Part shown: in pieces, positions 26,846-36,067 of the stretch
Layout of the letters: every line of letters starts with the position of its first letter
Numbering within the stretch: position 1 is the first letter of the stretch
Source: a marine bacterium B5-7
GTDB taxonomy: Bacteria > Pseudomonadota > Gammaproteobacteria > Arenicellales > CAJQKF01
Length of the DNA stretch: 64,000 bases
Reading direction: 5' to 3'
NCBI GenBank assembly: GCA_021604525.1
Contig: BQJD01000003.1
Coordinates: forward strand, 138,242 to 202,241
Translations under genes and position numbers: made by a program
Notes under the pieces: generated by a model
The model's database searches: none
What the model saw: only the letters and a program-made list of their open reading frames with translations
Told to the model about the DNA's origin: nothing

Positions 26846-27844
26846 ATGAATTTCGAATCCACGCACTCGGTGCGTACAAATGCCCGCGAAACCACTGAAC
26901 GACTTGCACGGCGCCGATTGAATTCAACAATTCGTTCGATTCGCGAACGAGTGACTTTTTCATTCGAGTTCTTCCCGCCAGGGAATGAAGCCGGTGAGCG
27001 ACGATTGGCTAAAACCTATGATGTACTCACCGCCCTGTCACCGGACTTCACTTCGATCACGTACGGGGCAGGGGGCAGTAATCGTGAGAAGTCATTACAT
27101 ACCGTATCGGCATTAAAGGCACGATCGAAATGTGAGGTGGCGGCCCATCTGACCTGCATTGGATCTTCGCGCGCCGATATCGATGCAGCCATTGATGGTT
27201 TTATCGAAATTGGAATCGATCACTTCGTTGCATTACGCGGTGATATACCACGCGACGCGGGCCCCGATACACTGATATCCAGTGCCTTTACGCGAGCGGA
27301 TCAGCTAGTTGAAGTAATCAGGCGGCGCGGTGATTTCAATATATCTGTGGCAACGTATCCTGAAAAGCATCCTGAGTCGGCCAATCTCGCGCAAGATATA
27401 ACGGCATTAAAAGCAAAGCAGGATGCAGGCGCCAATCGAGCTATAACCCAGTTTTTTTTCGATACAGATAAATTTTTACGATTTCGTGATGCTGCAGTCA
27501 CCGCCGGGATTCGCATACCAATCATTCCAGGGATTCTACCTGTGCATAATTATGCTGGTACGGCCCGTTTTGCTGCCGGTTGCGGCGCAAACATCCCAAG
27601 CTGGGTGCATGAACTGTTTAACGGGCTTGATGATTCCCCCGAGGTTCGCGCTATGGTAGCCACCACTGTGGCAACGGAACAATGCGCGCGGTTGATCGAA
27701 CACGGCACCGAGCATTTGCATTTTTATACCCTTAACCAACATGATCTGGCGAGTGGAATTTGTCAGATACTGGGGCTTGGTTCGAATCAACCAACTCATA
27801 ATGATGATTGCACAACTCGGATTACAGGTAAATCTTCCGGGTAA
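26846..27844 (+). CDS. metF: 5,10-methylenetetrahydrofolate reductase
   Basis: This 332-residue flavoprotein of the MetF family (TIM barrel) reduces methylene-THF to methyl-THF for methionine synthesis. The motifs are FSFEFFPPGNEAGERRLAKT, SITYGAGGSNREKSLHTV, HLTCIGSSRADIDAAIDGFI, VALRGDIPRDAG, VATYPEKHPES and ITQFFFDTDKFLRFRDAAVT. It is slightly longer than E. coli MetF because of an N-terminal extension of about 30 residues rich in Arg. It begins three bases after the ArsR-methyltransferase gene and is presumably in its operon. Confidence 0.95.
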   Translation: MNFESTHSVRTNARETTERLARRRLNSTIRSIRERVTFSFEFFPPGNEAGERRLAKTYDVLTALSPDFTSITYGAGGSNREKSLHTVSALKARSKCEVAAHLTCIGSSRADIDAAIDGFIEIGIDHFVALRGDIPRDAGPDTLISSAFTRADQLVEVIRRRGDFNISVATYPEKHPESANLAQDITALKAKQDAGANRAITQFFFDTDKFLRFRDAAVTAGIRIPIIPGILPVHNYAGTARFAAGCGANIPSWVHELFNGLDDSPEVRAMVATTVATEQCARLIEHGTEHLHFYTLNQHDLASGICQILGLGSNQPTHNDDCTTRITGKSSG

Positions 27845-27953
27845 TGTTTGTATGAGGGCTGAATCAGGAATCAGGTCATACTCCACTTGCCAGACGTAAA
27901 ACGAACTTAAGTACTGCTACAATTCGCCGCTGGTAAATTGGGATTATGAGTAC

Positions 27954-29222
27954 ATGAGGCTTTCACGCATTGCGGAACAGACGTCGACACCGCCGATCCT
28001 GATGGTGGCTGCGCGTATCAACGAAAAAATTGCTCGAGGTGAACAATTCTTCAACTTCACGGTAGGCGATTTCGATCCCTGTATTTACCCTATCCCCGGC
28101 GAACTGACTGAGGCTGTAATCGGTCAATATCGCGATCATCAGACCAATTATCCCGGTGCGCCCGGTCTCGAGCCGCTTCGCCAGGGAGTCAGTCGACTCA
28201 TTGAGCATGCTGCATCAGTCAACTACGATGCGGACGAGATTCAAATCTCAAGTGGTTCGCGTCCACTTATCTATGCCATGTATCGGAGTGTGGTTGATCC
28301 GGGTGATAAAGTCGTCTATCCCGTACCGTCATGGATGAATGATGCATATTGTCATCTGTGTGGAGCGGTGGGAGTCCCCGTTGATACAAGTGCATCGAAT
28401 AATTTCATGCCTACTGCCGAAGCGCTTGAACCTCATCTCGGCGATGCCGCTATGCTCGCATTGTGCTCGCCCCAGAATCCCACCGGTACGGTATTCAAAC
28501 GAGATCAATTGAAAGATATTTGCGACCTTGTTGTCGCCGAGAACAAGAGACGTCCAGCAGGATCCAAGCCGCTGTATGTGATGTTTGACCAGGTTTACTG
28601 GCTGTTGACGTTCGATGGCATCGAATATCCACACCCCGTGAATCTTTGTCCGGATATCCGCGATTTTGTCCTGTTCGCCGATGGTCTTTCCAAGTCATTC
28701 GCAGGAACAGGCGTTCGGGTTGGCTGGGCTTCAGGACCACGACACCTGATCAAGAGTGTGTCGGATATCATTGCCTATGTTGGCGCCTGGGCACCGAAAC
28801 CGGAACAGCGCGCGGTGGCGCAATATCTCGACGACCTTAATCAGGTCGATGCCTTCTTAAATGGTTTCAGACATCGTTTGAGTCAGCGATTGACAACAAT
28901 TCATGAAGGTTTCGAGGCAATGAAAACCCGAGGCCTCGATGTCGAGGCAATCTCACCAATGGCTGGTATTTATTTGACGGTACGTATTCCGCTGCTTGGC
29001 AAACGCACGTCGAAGGGACAGGTATTAAACAGTTCCAATGATGCGCTGGACTATTTGCTTGATGAGGCAAGGGTAGGGGTTATTCCTTTTTCATTTTTTG
29101 GTGCGAGCGATCAATCCGAATGGTACCGAATATCAGTCGGGACCTGTGATGAATCGGTGATCCCGGAGTTTCTGAACAATCTCGAGACGTCGCTCGATCG
29201 ACTCGATGGGCGTCTTGAATAA
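27954..29222 (+). CDS. Class I/II PLP-dependent aminotransferase
   Basis: The 422-residue protein has the fold-type I aminotransferase pattern: NYPGAPGLEPLRQGVSRLIE, SSGSRPLIYAMYRSVVDPGD, CSPQNPTGTVFKRDQLKDIC, MFDQVYWLLTF and ADGLSKSFAGTGVRVGWASG, whose Lys binds PLP. The pattern is of the aspartate aminotransferase (AspC/AspB) type, but the substrate is not settled. ATG 27954 is at the frame's beginning. The gene lies between metF and the AlaX gene. Confidence 0.85.
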   Translation: MRLSRIAEQTSTPPILMVAARINEKIARGEQFFNFTVGDFDPCIYPIPGELTEAVIGQYRDHQTNYPGAPGLEPLRQGVSRLIEHAASVNYDADEIQISSGSRPLIYAMYRSVVDPGDKVVYPVPSWMNDAYCHLCGAVGVPVDTSASNNFMPTAEALEPHLGDAAMLALCSPQNPTGTVFKRDQLKDICDLVVAENKRRPAGSKPLYVMFDQVYWLLTFDGIEYPHPVNLCPDIRDFVLFADGLSKSFAGTGVRVGWASGPRHLIKSVSDIIAYVGAWAPKPEQRAVAQYLDDLNQVDAFLNGFRHRLSQRLTTIHEGFEAMKTRGLDVEAISPMAGIYLTVRIPLLGKRTSKGQVLNSSNDALDYLLDEARVGVIPFSFFGASDQSEWYRISVGTCDESVIPEFLNNLETSLDRLDGRLE

Positions 29223-29249
29223 AACCGACAACCGATTGATAGAAAGCTG

Positions 29250-29975
29250 ATGACAACAACGCAAATAATAACAGAAGAATTGTTTCGCGATGACGCTTAC
29301 TTGACAAGCTGTGATGCGACTGTCATGGCAGTCCGCGAAGACGGCTTGGTGCTTGATCGAACCGTGTTCTATCCAACTGGCGGTGGTCAACCGGGGGATA
29401 TTGGCACCCTTGTTCGGTCATCTGGTGACACGGCGGCTATTATCGGAACAATAAGTGACCGTGAAAGTGGAATGATTGTTCACTTGACTGAAGCTGCATC
29501 GGATCTACCGGAACGCGGCGAGCCGGTAACGATCGAACTTGACTGGCAGCGTCGTCACCGTCATATGCGTCTGCACAGTTGCATGCATATGCTATGTTCA
29601 CTGGTTCCATACGGGGTTACCGGTGGCTCAATCTCTGAAGATCGTGCCCGGCTCGACTTTGATATGAGTGACACCCTCGACAAGGTGGAACTTACAGAGC
29701 GGCTCAACTCGCTCATCGCCGAAGACCACCCGATGGAAACGCGCTGGATTACCAATGAGGAGCTCGATGCTCAGCCTGACCTGGTGCGAACCATGTCGGT
29801 GGCTCCGCCACGTGGTTCAGGCAAAATTCGCCTGGTGCATTTTGAGAATGTTGACCTTCAGCCGTGTGGCGGTACCCATGTTGCTTCAACGGCGGAAATC
29901 GGCGTGGTGAGAGTTCAGAAAATAGAAAAGAAAGGAAAGCATAACCGACGCGTTATCGTAGTGTTTGACGAATAA
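29250..29975 (+). CDS. alaX: Stand-alone alanyl-tRNA editing protein (AlaX type)
   Basis: The 241-residue protein is related to the editing domain of alanyl-tRNA synthetase. It carries FYPTGGGQPGDIGTL near the start, the zinc-binding pair H-x3-H in RLHSCMHML, and CGGTHV (C-x3-H) near the C-terminus. It hydrolyses mischarged Ser- or Gly-tRNA(Ala) in the cytoplasm. It starts 27 bases after the aminotransferase and is likely co-transcribed with it. Confidence 0.9.
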   Translation: MTTTQIITEELFRDDAYLTSCDATVMAVREDGLVLDRTVFYPTGGGQPGDIGTLVRSSGDTAAIIGTISDRESGMIVHLTEAASDLPERGEPVTIELDWQRRHRHMRLHSCMHMLCSLVPYGVTGGSISEDRARLDFDMSDTLDKVELTERLNSLIAEDHPMETRWITNEELDAQPDLVRTMSVAPPRGSGKIRLVHFENVDLQPCGGTHVASTAEIGVVRVQKIEKKGKHNRRVIVVFDE

Positions 29976-30039
29976 TTTCAATTGTCGATTGAAGTTGCAC
30001 TTTACACAGCGATAATCTACGCAACGATTAACGTAGTAC

Positions 30040-31500
30040 TCATGTGGTAAATTTTTCTTCGAGTTCGGCTATGTCAATTGCGCGTTGCCAATCAGTCATG
30101 CCTTGAAACCAGATGAGCGTATCAGCAGTAATTGTTTGTTCGTAGATAAAATCCAGTATTGCATCAATATTGTATGGACCGCTCTGATGCATGTTTAAAG
30201 CGACATAAATTTCAATCTCGGCAAAATGTTCACGTAATAACTCATCTATTTCACTACTCTTAGCAAGATCTGAGTAATCCGACTCTAGATTATCCAAATC
30301 CCGATAACCCGTATCCGGTTCTTCATTGTCGTGTGGAGTGTGAATATTGCTTAATGATTTTTCAGCAATTTCAGCGTTGATCTTTGAAGCATCGATATCA
30401 CGCCGGCCAGGCGGATATACGCTGGGTTCGATTAACTTTCTATCGGAAACTTTTTGATGTCCGTCAGGATAAGGAGAATCCAGATGAGTTACTTCATCAA
30501 ACTCTATTGTGGGGGAAAGTTCGACACGATTGTCGTTCAGAATAGTTGATTGATTTTGTCGATGATCCGGCTGGCGGTTGGATTGACTGATGGATCCCCA
30601 CGCATCGAGATGGGAGATTTCTTCTTCCAACGCGCGAATTGCAAGCTCCTCTGAGCTGACTGGTTGGATTATCGATGAGTCCAAAGAAGAATCGTTGCTG
30701 GCTGCGACGTTGACCGGCAAGGGTATAACTCTATGAGCAGAATCCGTATACGCTTTTCTATCGTCGTTGGTTTTGGGTGGTTGTAAATCTGTAACACGCC
30801 GAATTCGTAAACGAATATCACCGATACCAAGCGGCTCGAGCTGTGCGCGTACACTTCGTTGTAATGAGTCGCTAACCAATCGATTGTCGATGACAAGTGA
30901 CTGAACTGCGCTCGAGTCCTGTGCAAAACACGCTTGTATGGCTTCTATTGTGGTTTTTTTCACGAGCTTGGTAGCCAAGTCTTTTTCATTGCGCCAATGC
31001 TTCAGGCAGGCAAAGGCAAATCGACCCGCATCGATGACACTATAATTTAACGACCCGTTGATCTTCAGCGTATGAGTACTCATGTGATTATCTGAATCAG
31101 CTGTGTAACTGGAAGATTCATATTGTGTATTCCTGGAGGTTACGTCTGCTTGCAGGAATGTTGTATCCGATATCGTCGTTTCCCACAGATCCTGCTGTTC
31201 TGCGAGCGATGTGAACAGGATGTCCCCACCGATTGGTCCGACAAAATCGGCTGGCCAGGAATACAGCACCGCCAGATCAGCGAGGCATTCGCGATTCAGC
31301 AAGTGAATGCCGGGTTCGAATGAGGCGACAATTCTGTTCTCGATCGCCATGAATGCCTGTTCACCGCTTCGAACTGTAAGCGATGCACCCAGTGGTAACG
31401 ACAAGTGATCGGCATACAGATGTTCAACGAGGTATCTACTTGGGTTGTTGCTTGCGTAAATTACTCGTGGCGCTTTCAGGAGTGTGTACAGATATTTCAT
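30040..31500 (-). CDS. SPFH/YdjI-like protein with C-terminal GYF_2 domain
   Basis: The product has 486 residues. Residues about 1-255 look like the SPFH-related YdjI group (annotated 'virion core protein' in databases): SLPLGASLTVRSGEQAFMAI, FEPGIHLLNREC, and the helical repeat DAGRFAFACLKHWRNEKDLA ending with a conserved beta strand (LEPLGIGDIRLRIRRVTDLQ). Residues about 256-425 are a polar, low-complexity linker. Residues about 430-480 form a GYF_2-type domain (SGPYNIDAILDFIYEQTITA, then DTLIWFQGMTDWQRA), which binds proline-rich or protein partners. There is no transmembrane helix. Function is unknown; family members are thought to scaffold membrane or stress complexes. It follows the unknown 181-residue gene on the same strand. 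Confidence 0.7.
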   Translation of the reverse strand: MKYLYTLLKAPRVIYASNNPSRYLVEHLYADHLSLPLGASLTVRSGEQAFMAIENRIVASFEPGIHLLNRECLADLAVLYSWPADFVGPIGGDILFTSLAEQQDLWETTISDTTFLQADVTSRNTQYESSSYTADSDNHMSTHTLKINGSLNYSVIDAGRFAFACLKHWRNEKDLATKLVKKTTIEAIQACFAQDSSAVQSLVIDNRLVSDSLQRSVRAQLEPLGIGDIRLRIRRVTDLQPPKTNDDRKAYTDSAHRVIPLPVNVAASNDSSLDSSIIQPVSSEELAIRALEEEISHLDAWGSISQSNRQPDHRQNQSTILNDNRVELSPTIEFDEVTHLDSPYPDGHQKVSDRKLIEPSVYPPGRRDIDASKINAEIAEKSLSNIHTPHDNEEPDTGYRDLDNLESDYSDLAKSSEIDELLREHFAEIEIYVALNMHQSGPYNIDAILDFIYEQTITADTLIWFQGMTDWQRAIDIAELEEKFTT

Positions 31501-31594
31501 TTGCAGCAGCGAGTCGACTATTTGAAAAAGATTGCCTAAATCGTGGCGTAAGCAAAAGCGGTATGTCTGATAGCAATCGGCATGGATATCACAT

Positions 31595-32140
31595 TTACTG
31601 TGGCATAAGTCGATTCAGTTCATCGATAACCGAGGCCAGCAATTCGCGCGCACTGAGACCGAGTCCCTCTTCAAGCTGATCGATGTTGCGTTCGCCATTA
31701 AGAATCCGTCGCATTAATCCGGCGAGTGTTGCCATATCGCCACCTGCTGCCGACATCTGCTCAGACATCATGGCAAGTGCTTGCAGGGCATCGGTGTCAC
31801 CACTGGCGGCGGCGTGAATAATCGATGCAAGCCCTGGGGCTGCATTTTGTGCTTCAACGCCTTGATCACGTTTTGGCAGTGATGCGGGATCGATCAGGCC
31901 ATTAAGAATCGCCTCAACGATAGTAGCATCTTCATCGTCAAGCCCTTTTAGCAAGGATGCATCGCGACTGCCGGCAACAATTTTACGGGTTGCCGAGACC
32001 ACATCGGTCCAACCGTTCGCTTCAGCGGCAGCCAGAACGTTTTCAAGTTCCTGGCGGTCGCGACGCCCCAAACATACCTCGACTACACCATTGACGAAAC
32101 CGGCGTGCATGGCCTGTATTTGTTGTTTACGATCTTTCAT
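31595..32140 (-). CDS. Hypothetical helical protein
   Basis: I do not recognise this 181-residue protein. It is acidic, predicted all-helical and without signal peptide or transmembrane segments. It begins MKDRKQQIQAMHAGFVNGVV and ends ARELLASVIDELNRLMPQ. An Ala/Met-rich middle stretch reads QALAMMSEQMSAAGGDMATL. The gene is divergent from htpX (113 bases between the starts) and is followed 94 bases later by the SPFH-GYF_2 gene on the same strand, so the two may form an operon. Confidence 0.65.
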   Translation of the reverse strand: MKDRKQQIQAMHAGFVNGVVEVCLGRRDRQELENVLAAAEANGWTDVVSATRKIVAGSRDASLLKGLDDEDATIVEAILNGLIDPASLPKRDQGVEAQNAAPGLASIIHAAASGDTDALQALAMMSEQMSAAGGDMATLAGLMRRILNGERNIDQLEEGLGLSARELLASVIDELNRLMPQ

Positions 32141-32253
32141 GGCTATCGTGGATGAAGTCGCAGACTCGCAAACGAGTTGCTTGAAATCTTGCTTGAAAAT
32201 ACTATACCTACGAATTACTAATCACAATGAATTCGAGAGGCGTTAAAGGCACG

Positions 32254-33132
32254 ATGAAGCGTATTTTTTTATTTCTGGCGACCAATCTGGCGGTAATCGT
32301 CGTACTTGGTACCGTTCTCAGACTGTTCGGTATCGACAGCTATCTTTCCCAAAATGGGCTGAATTATACCAGTCTGCTTATATTTGCAGCCGTGTTCGGC
32401 ATGGGAGGCGCATTCATCTCATTGGCAATTTCGAAATGGAGTGCCAAGCGGATGACAGGAGCCAGGGTAATTGGGGAGCCATCCGGACGTACCGAGCAAT
32501 GGCTTATCGAGGTCGTGAAGCGTCAGGCCGAAAAAGCCAATATCGGCATGCCCGAAGTCGCCATTTTCGATGCACCGGAGGTTAACGCATTCGCTACCGG
32601 CATGAATCGCAACAAGGCACTGGTGGCCGTCAGTTCGGGATTGTTACAGTCCATGAATGCCGACGAAGCCGAGGCAGTTTTAGGTCACGAAATTACCCAT
32701 GTTGCCAATGGTGACATGATTACTCTGGCGCTGATTCAGGGCGTTCTCAACACGTTTGTCATTTTCTTTTCGAGGATCGTCGGCCAGGTCGTCGACCGGG
32801 TGATATTTAAAAACGAGCGGGGCCACGGAATCGGATTCTGGATTACTACCATGGTCGCCGAGATTTTCTTCGGTATCCTGGCTAGCATGATTGTCATGTA
32901 CTTCAGTCGACAACGTGAATTCCGTGCAGATGCCGGCGGCGCATCACTGGCTGGACGCGACAAAATGATCGCCGCACTTCAGCGTTTAAAGATTGCATCG
33001 GGGGAATCCGGTTTACCGGATCAACTGGTGGCGTTTGGTATCTCCGGCAAGGTCAAGGCAGGTCTTGGCAATCTGATGCGTACCCATCCATCGCTGGATG
33101 ATCGAATCGCCGCATTGCGTCAACTACCGTGA
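32254..33132 (+). CDS. htpX: Heat-shock membrane protease HtpX
   Basis: This 292-residue zinc metalloprotease of the M48 family degrades misfolded membrane proteins. The active site is HEITH, with His145, Glu146 and His149; two N-terminal and two central hydrophobic segments anchor it in the inner membrane. The conserved INAFATG-like motif appears as VNAFATGMNRNKALVAVSSG, and SRQREFRADAGGASLAGRDK provides the third zinc ligand (Glu). I placed the start at ATG 32254 (MKRIFLFLATNLAVIVVLG), which aligns with E. coli HtpX; the in-frame ATG at 32227 would add nine residues. The next gene overlaps as GTGA. Confidence 0.95.
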   Translation: MKRIFLFLATNLAVIVVLGTVLRLFGIDSYLSQNGLNYTSLLIFAAVFGMGGAFISLAISKWSAKRMTGARVIGEPSGRTEQWLIEVVKRQAEKANIGMPEVAIFDAPEVNAFATGMNRNKALVAVSSGLLQSMNADEAEAVLGHEITHVANGDMITLALIQGVLNTFVIFFSRIVGQVVDRVIFKNERGHGIGFWITTMVAEIFFGILASMIVMYFSRQREFRADAGGASLAGRDKMIAALQRLKIASGESGLPDQLVAFGISGKVKAGLGNLMRTHPSLDDRIAALRQLP

Positions 33133-34007
33133 CCGAACATTTGGTTCCTGTCATCAGACGTTCGGTGCTCTATCTTCCGGCGACTAATGAGCGGGCATTG
33201 ACGAAGGCGCGACAACTACCTGCAGATGTACTCATTTTTGATCTGGAAGATTCGGTATCCATTGATCGTAAAAACGATGCACGCATCAAGATTGCTGCAG
33301 CACTTGGACAAGATAATTTTCAGCCGCGTGAATGTATTGTTCGAGTAAACGGGCTTGATAGCGGGCATTTTGAAGCTGATCTCGACGCGTTGGTCGGACT
33401 TCAGTTACACGGAATCCTGGTGCCAAAAGTCTATACCACGCAAGATGTTAAGCGAATCGAACAGATGCTTGATGCAAGAAGACTGGCAGCCGATATCTGG
33501 ATCATGGCCGAGACTGCCGCGGGAATATTAAATATTGGCCAAATTGTTTTTGCCAGTTCCAGAATAAGCTGTGTTGTCGTCGGCACGTCGGATCTTGCGC
33601 GTGAACTCAGAATTCCTCTCACTCCGGGACGTTTGGGATTGCTTGCCGCATTATCGACCTGCGTATTGGCGGCACGTTCTGCCAGAGTCGATGTGATTGA
33701 TGGTGTCCATATCGATATCAAGGATGAACGGGGTTTCGCGAAATCCTGTGAGCAGGCACGCAATCTCGGCTTCGATGGTAAAAGCCTGATTCATCCGTCA
33801 CAGATCGATATCTGCAATGCAACGTTCACCCCGAACAATAAAGAAATCGAACGCGCCCGGCGTGTTGTCGATGCCTTTCATGAAGCTCAAACGCGCGGCG
33901 ATGGGGTTACCACCGTTGACGGACAATTAGTCGAAGCGTTGCATGTGACCGAGGCGCAACGGGTGCTGGAACTACGAAAGATTATCGACGCACGAATACA
34001 AGCCTGA
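33129..34007 (+). CDS. HpcH/HpaI aldolase/citrate lyase family protein (CoA-ester lyase)
   Basis: The 292-residue TIM-barrel protein is of the citrate lyase beta/malyl-CoA lyase family, which cleaves acyl-CoA esters using Mg2+. The motifs are RRSVLYLPATNERALTKARQ, LIFDLEDSVSIDRKNDAR (metal-binding acidic run), WIMAETAAGILNIGQIV, VGTSDLARELR, and the C-terminal GFDGKSLIHPSQIDICNATF. The start is GTG 33129, overlapping the htpX stop by four bases. The specific substrate (citryl-, malyl- or methylmalyl-CoA) is unknown, and no citrate lyase alpha/gamma genes are present. Confidence 0.85.
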   Translation: MTEHLVPVIRRSVLYLPATNERALTKARQLPADVLIFDLEDSVSIDRKNDARIKIAAALGQDNFQPRECIVRVNGLDSGHFEADLDALVGLQLHGILVPKVYTTQDVKRIEQMLDARRLAADIWIMAETAAGILNIGQIVFASSRISCVVVGTSDLARELRIPLTPGRLGLLAALSTCVLAARSARVDVIDGVHIDIKDERGFAKSCEQARNLGFDGKSLIHPSQIDICNATFTPNNKEIERARRVVDAFHEAQTRGDGVTTVDGQLVEALHVTEAQRVLELRKIIDARIQA

Positions 34008-34016
34008 CGTGCCGAT

Positions 34017-34871
34017 TCAATCCGGCTTGTCGCCGGCTGCTTCCAGAATACGATCCATTGCGCGATCGCTTAGAAATCGTTTCACCATGGGTAATATCCG
34101 GGCGGGTATCGTCAGTGGATAACGGGTTCGTGGTCGTCGGCTTTCAAGTGCATGACGCAGCGGTTTGACGATGGCGTCTGCTGGCATGGTGAATGCCGTA
34201 TTCGATGTACTTTCAAGACGCTTGAGTACCTTCTGATAAAGTGTACTGTGATGACTCGAATCAATGTCGATTCGATCTAAAAAAACGTGCAAGGAATTGT
34301 CTCTGAAGCGACTTTCCACAGGTCCCGGTTCTATGATACTGATTTGTATGCCGCTACCGCGCAGTTCCAGGCGTAGTGTATCGGACAGTGCTTCAAGGGC
34401 ATACTTGCTGGCGTTATACGCTCCTCGATAGGCAAGACAGATTCGCCCGAGTATCGAGCTAACCTGTATAATTCGGCCTTCGGCCTGACTTCGGAAGATT
34501 GGCAGGCATGCGCATGTGAGTTCGTGGGTACCGAACAGATTGGTCTCAAATTGTGATTTGAGAGTTCTCCGGGAAAGATCTTCGACCGCGCCGGGCTGAC
34601 CGAATGCCGCATTATTAACGAGGGCATCCAGGCGACCATTGCTGCGATCGAGTACATATGAGAGTGCATTGTTGATGGATATACTGTCATTCAGATCGAG
34701 CAAGGTGGATTCCAGACCCGCTTCACGCAGCGATTTAACATCGGCCAGGCGACGTGCCGTCGCGAAAACCCGGTAGCGCTCGGCGGGAAGGCCGAATGCG
34801 GCGGCGCGACCAATGCCACTCGAGCAGCCGGTTATCAGAATGATCCGTCTGGGATCATCGGTTAAGGTCAT
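34017..34871 (-). CDS. Short-chain dehydrogenase/reductase (SDR)
   Basis: The 284-residue protein is a classical SDR: nucleotide motif TGCSSGIG near the N-terminus, NNAAFG, catalytic Ser in IIQVSSILGR, and Y-x3-K in YNASKYALEA. The substrate-binding tail is long, as in SDR proteins acting on lipids or steroids. ATG 34871 has AAGGA about 9 bases upstream; ATG 34904 would add eleven residues. It converges with the CoA-lyase gene and diverges from the Gfo/Idh/MocA gene. The substrate is unknown. Confidence 0.85.
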   Translation of the reverse strand: MTLTDDPRRIILITGCSSGIGRAAAFGLPAERYRVFATARRLADVKSLREAGLESTLLDLNDSISINNALSYVLDRSNGRLDALVNNAAFGQPGAVEDLSRRTLKSQFETNLFGTHELTCACLPIFRSQAEGRIIQVSSILGRICLAYRGAYNASKYALEALSDTLRLELRGSGIQISIIEPGPVESRFRDNSLHVFLDRIDIDSSHHSTLYQKVLKRLESTSNTAFTMPADAIVKPLRHALESRRPRTRYPLTIPARILPMVKRFLSDRAMDRILEAAGDKPD

Positions 34872-34974
34872 GGGGTCGTATCCTTTTAATTGGTGATTGA
34901 TCAAATTTGAATGAGTTGTTCATCGTGAATCTATCTCAAGGATCCTTAAAACAAATGCAAAGAGATAGCAGCAT

Positions 34975-35916
34975 ATGACGGAAAAGACCAGAGTCGGCGT
35001 GGTCGGAGTCGGCTACCTGGGTTCTATACATGCGCGGATCTATGCACGCATGCCAAATGTTGAACTGGTGGGTGTTGCCGATATCGATCCAACGACAGCC
35101 AAGAAGGTTGGGGCGGACTGTAACTGCGATTTTTACAACATTCCCGAACAACTGCTGGATGAGGTAGAGGCAGTCAGTATCGTTGTGCCTACTACGTTGC
35201 ATCGCGAAGTGGCGGAGTTATTTATCGACAACGGTGTCGATATCCTTCTGGAAAAGCCCGTGGCACATAGCGTTGCTGATGCCGAGGTAATTGTCGATGC
35301 AGCAGAAAAAGCCGATGTTATCCTGCAGATAGGCCACCTCGAACGTTTTAATGCGGGCGTTATTGCACTCGCCGATATGCTTGATCGGCCGCGATTTTTT
35401 GAGGTGCATCGCCTCGGAACATTTGTCGAACGTGCGACTGACGTTGACGTGATCACCGACCTGATGATCCACGACATCGATATTGTTCTGTCGTTGGTCG
35501 ATTCGCCGCTTGAACGTGTTACCGCGGTGGGTACCCGGGTGGTGACGGGACATGTGGATATTGCCAATGCACGTCTTGAATTCCGAGACAAAACGGTTGC
35601 TAACGTGACCGCTTCTCGTGTTTCCAGTAAAAAATTCCGACGTATCCGCGTATTCGCCGAGTCCTGTTACATGGCGCTGAACTTTGCTGACCAGCAGCTT
35701 GAAATTGTCAGGCCGAAAAAGATAAACGAAAGCGACCGATTTGCGGCGATCGTCTCGGAAAAAATAAAGATCGAGCAACGGCCACCGCTTGATGCTGAAC
35801 TCGAACATTTTATCGAGTGTGTACGATCCCGTAATAAACCGCTGGTTGGTGGTCGGGACGGTCTTGAAGCATTGAAAGTTGCCGATATTGTCATGCGGGA
35901 TATAGAAAACACCTAG
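34975..35916 (+). CDS. Gfo/Idh/MocA-family oxidoreductase
   Basis: The 313-residue protein has the NAD(P)-binding Rossmann start VGVVGVGYLGSIHARIYARM, the family's EKP signature in ILLEKPVAHSVADAEVIV, and HLERFNAGV, followed by TDLMIHDIDIVLSLV, whose His lies at the expected active-site position. Such proteins oxidise or epimerise sugars or sugar nucleotides; relatives occur in lipid A precursor pathways, but no such genes are adjacent here. It diverges from the SDR gene by 103 bases. Confidence 0.85.
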   Translation: MTEKTRVGVVGVGYLGSIHARIYARMPNVELVGVADIDPTTAKKVGADCNCDFYNIPEQLLDEVEAVSIVVPTTLHREVAELFIDNGVDILLEKPVAHSVADAEVIVDAAEKADVILQIGHLERFNAGVIALADMLDRPRFFEVHRLGTFVERATDVDVITDLMIHDIDIVLSLVDSPLERVTAVGTRVVTGHVDIANARLEFRDKTVANVTASRVSSKKFRRIRVFAESCYMALNFADQQLEIVRPKKINESDRFAAIVSEKIKIEQRPPLDAELEHFIECVRSRNKPLVGGRDGLEALKVADIVMRDIENT

Positions 35917-36067
35917 AATCAGTCTCGAGACGGCTGCAACCCACAAATACGGTGTTAATTACTCGCTCAAGTGCTCACTTGCCCATTTAAACCGCGGGTT
36001 TTCTCTCCCATTTGCCTGATCTTGGTGACATTCGCTCAGTTTGAGCCAGATTCTAACTATTTACCGG

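Noticed and set aside
35218-35946. 242-codon frame antisense to the Gfo/Idh/MocA gene
   Set aside because: The plus strand carries a complete oxidoreductase; the antisense frame has no motif or ribosome site.
35968-35981. CAAGTG-CT-CACTTG palindrome between convergent genes
   Set aside because: It has a two-base centre and no T run; too weak to call a terminator.
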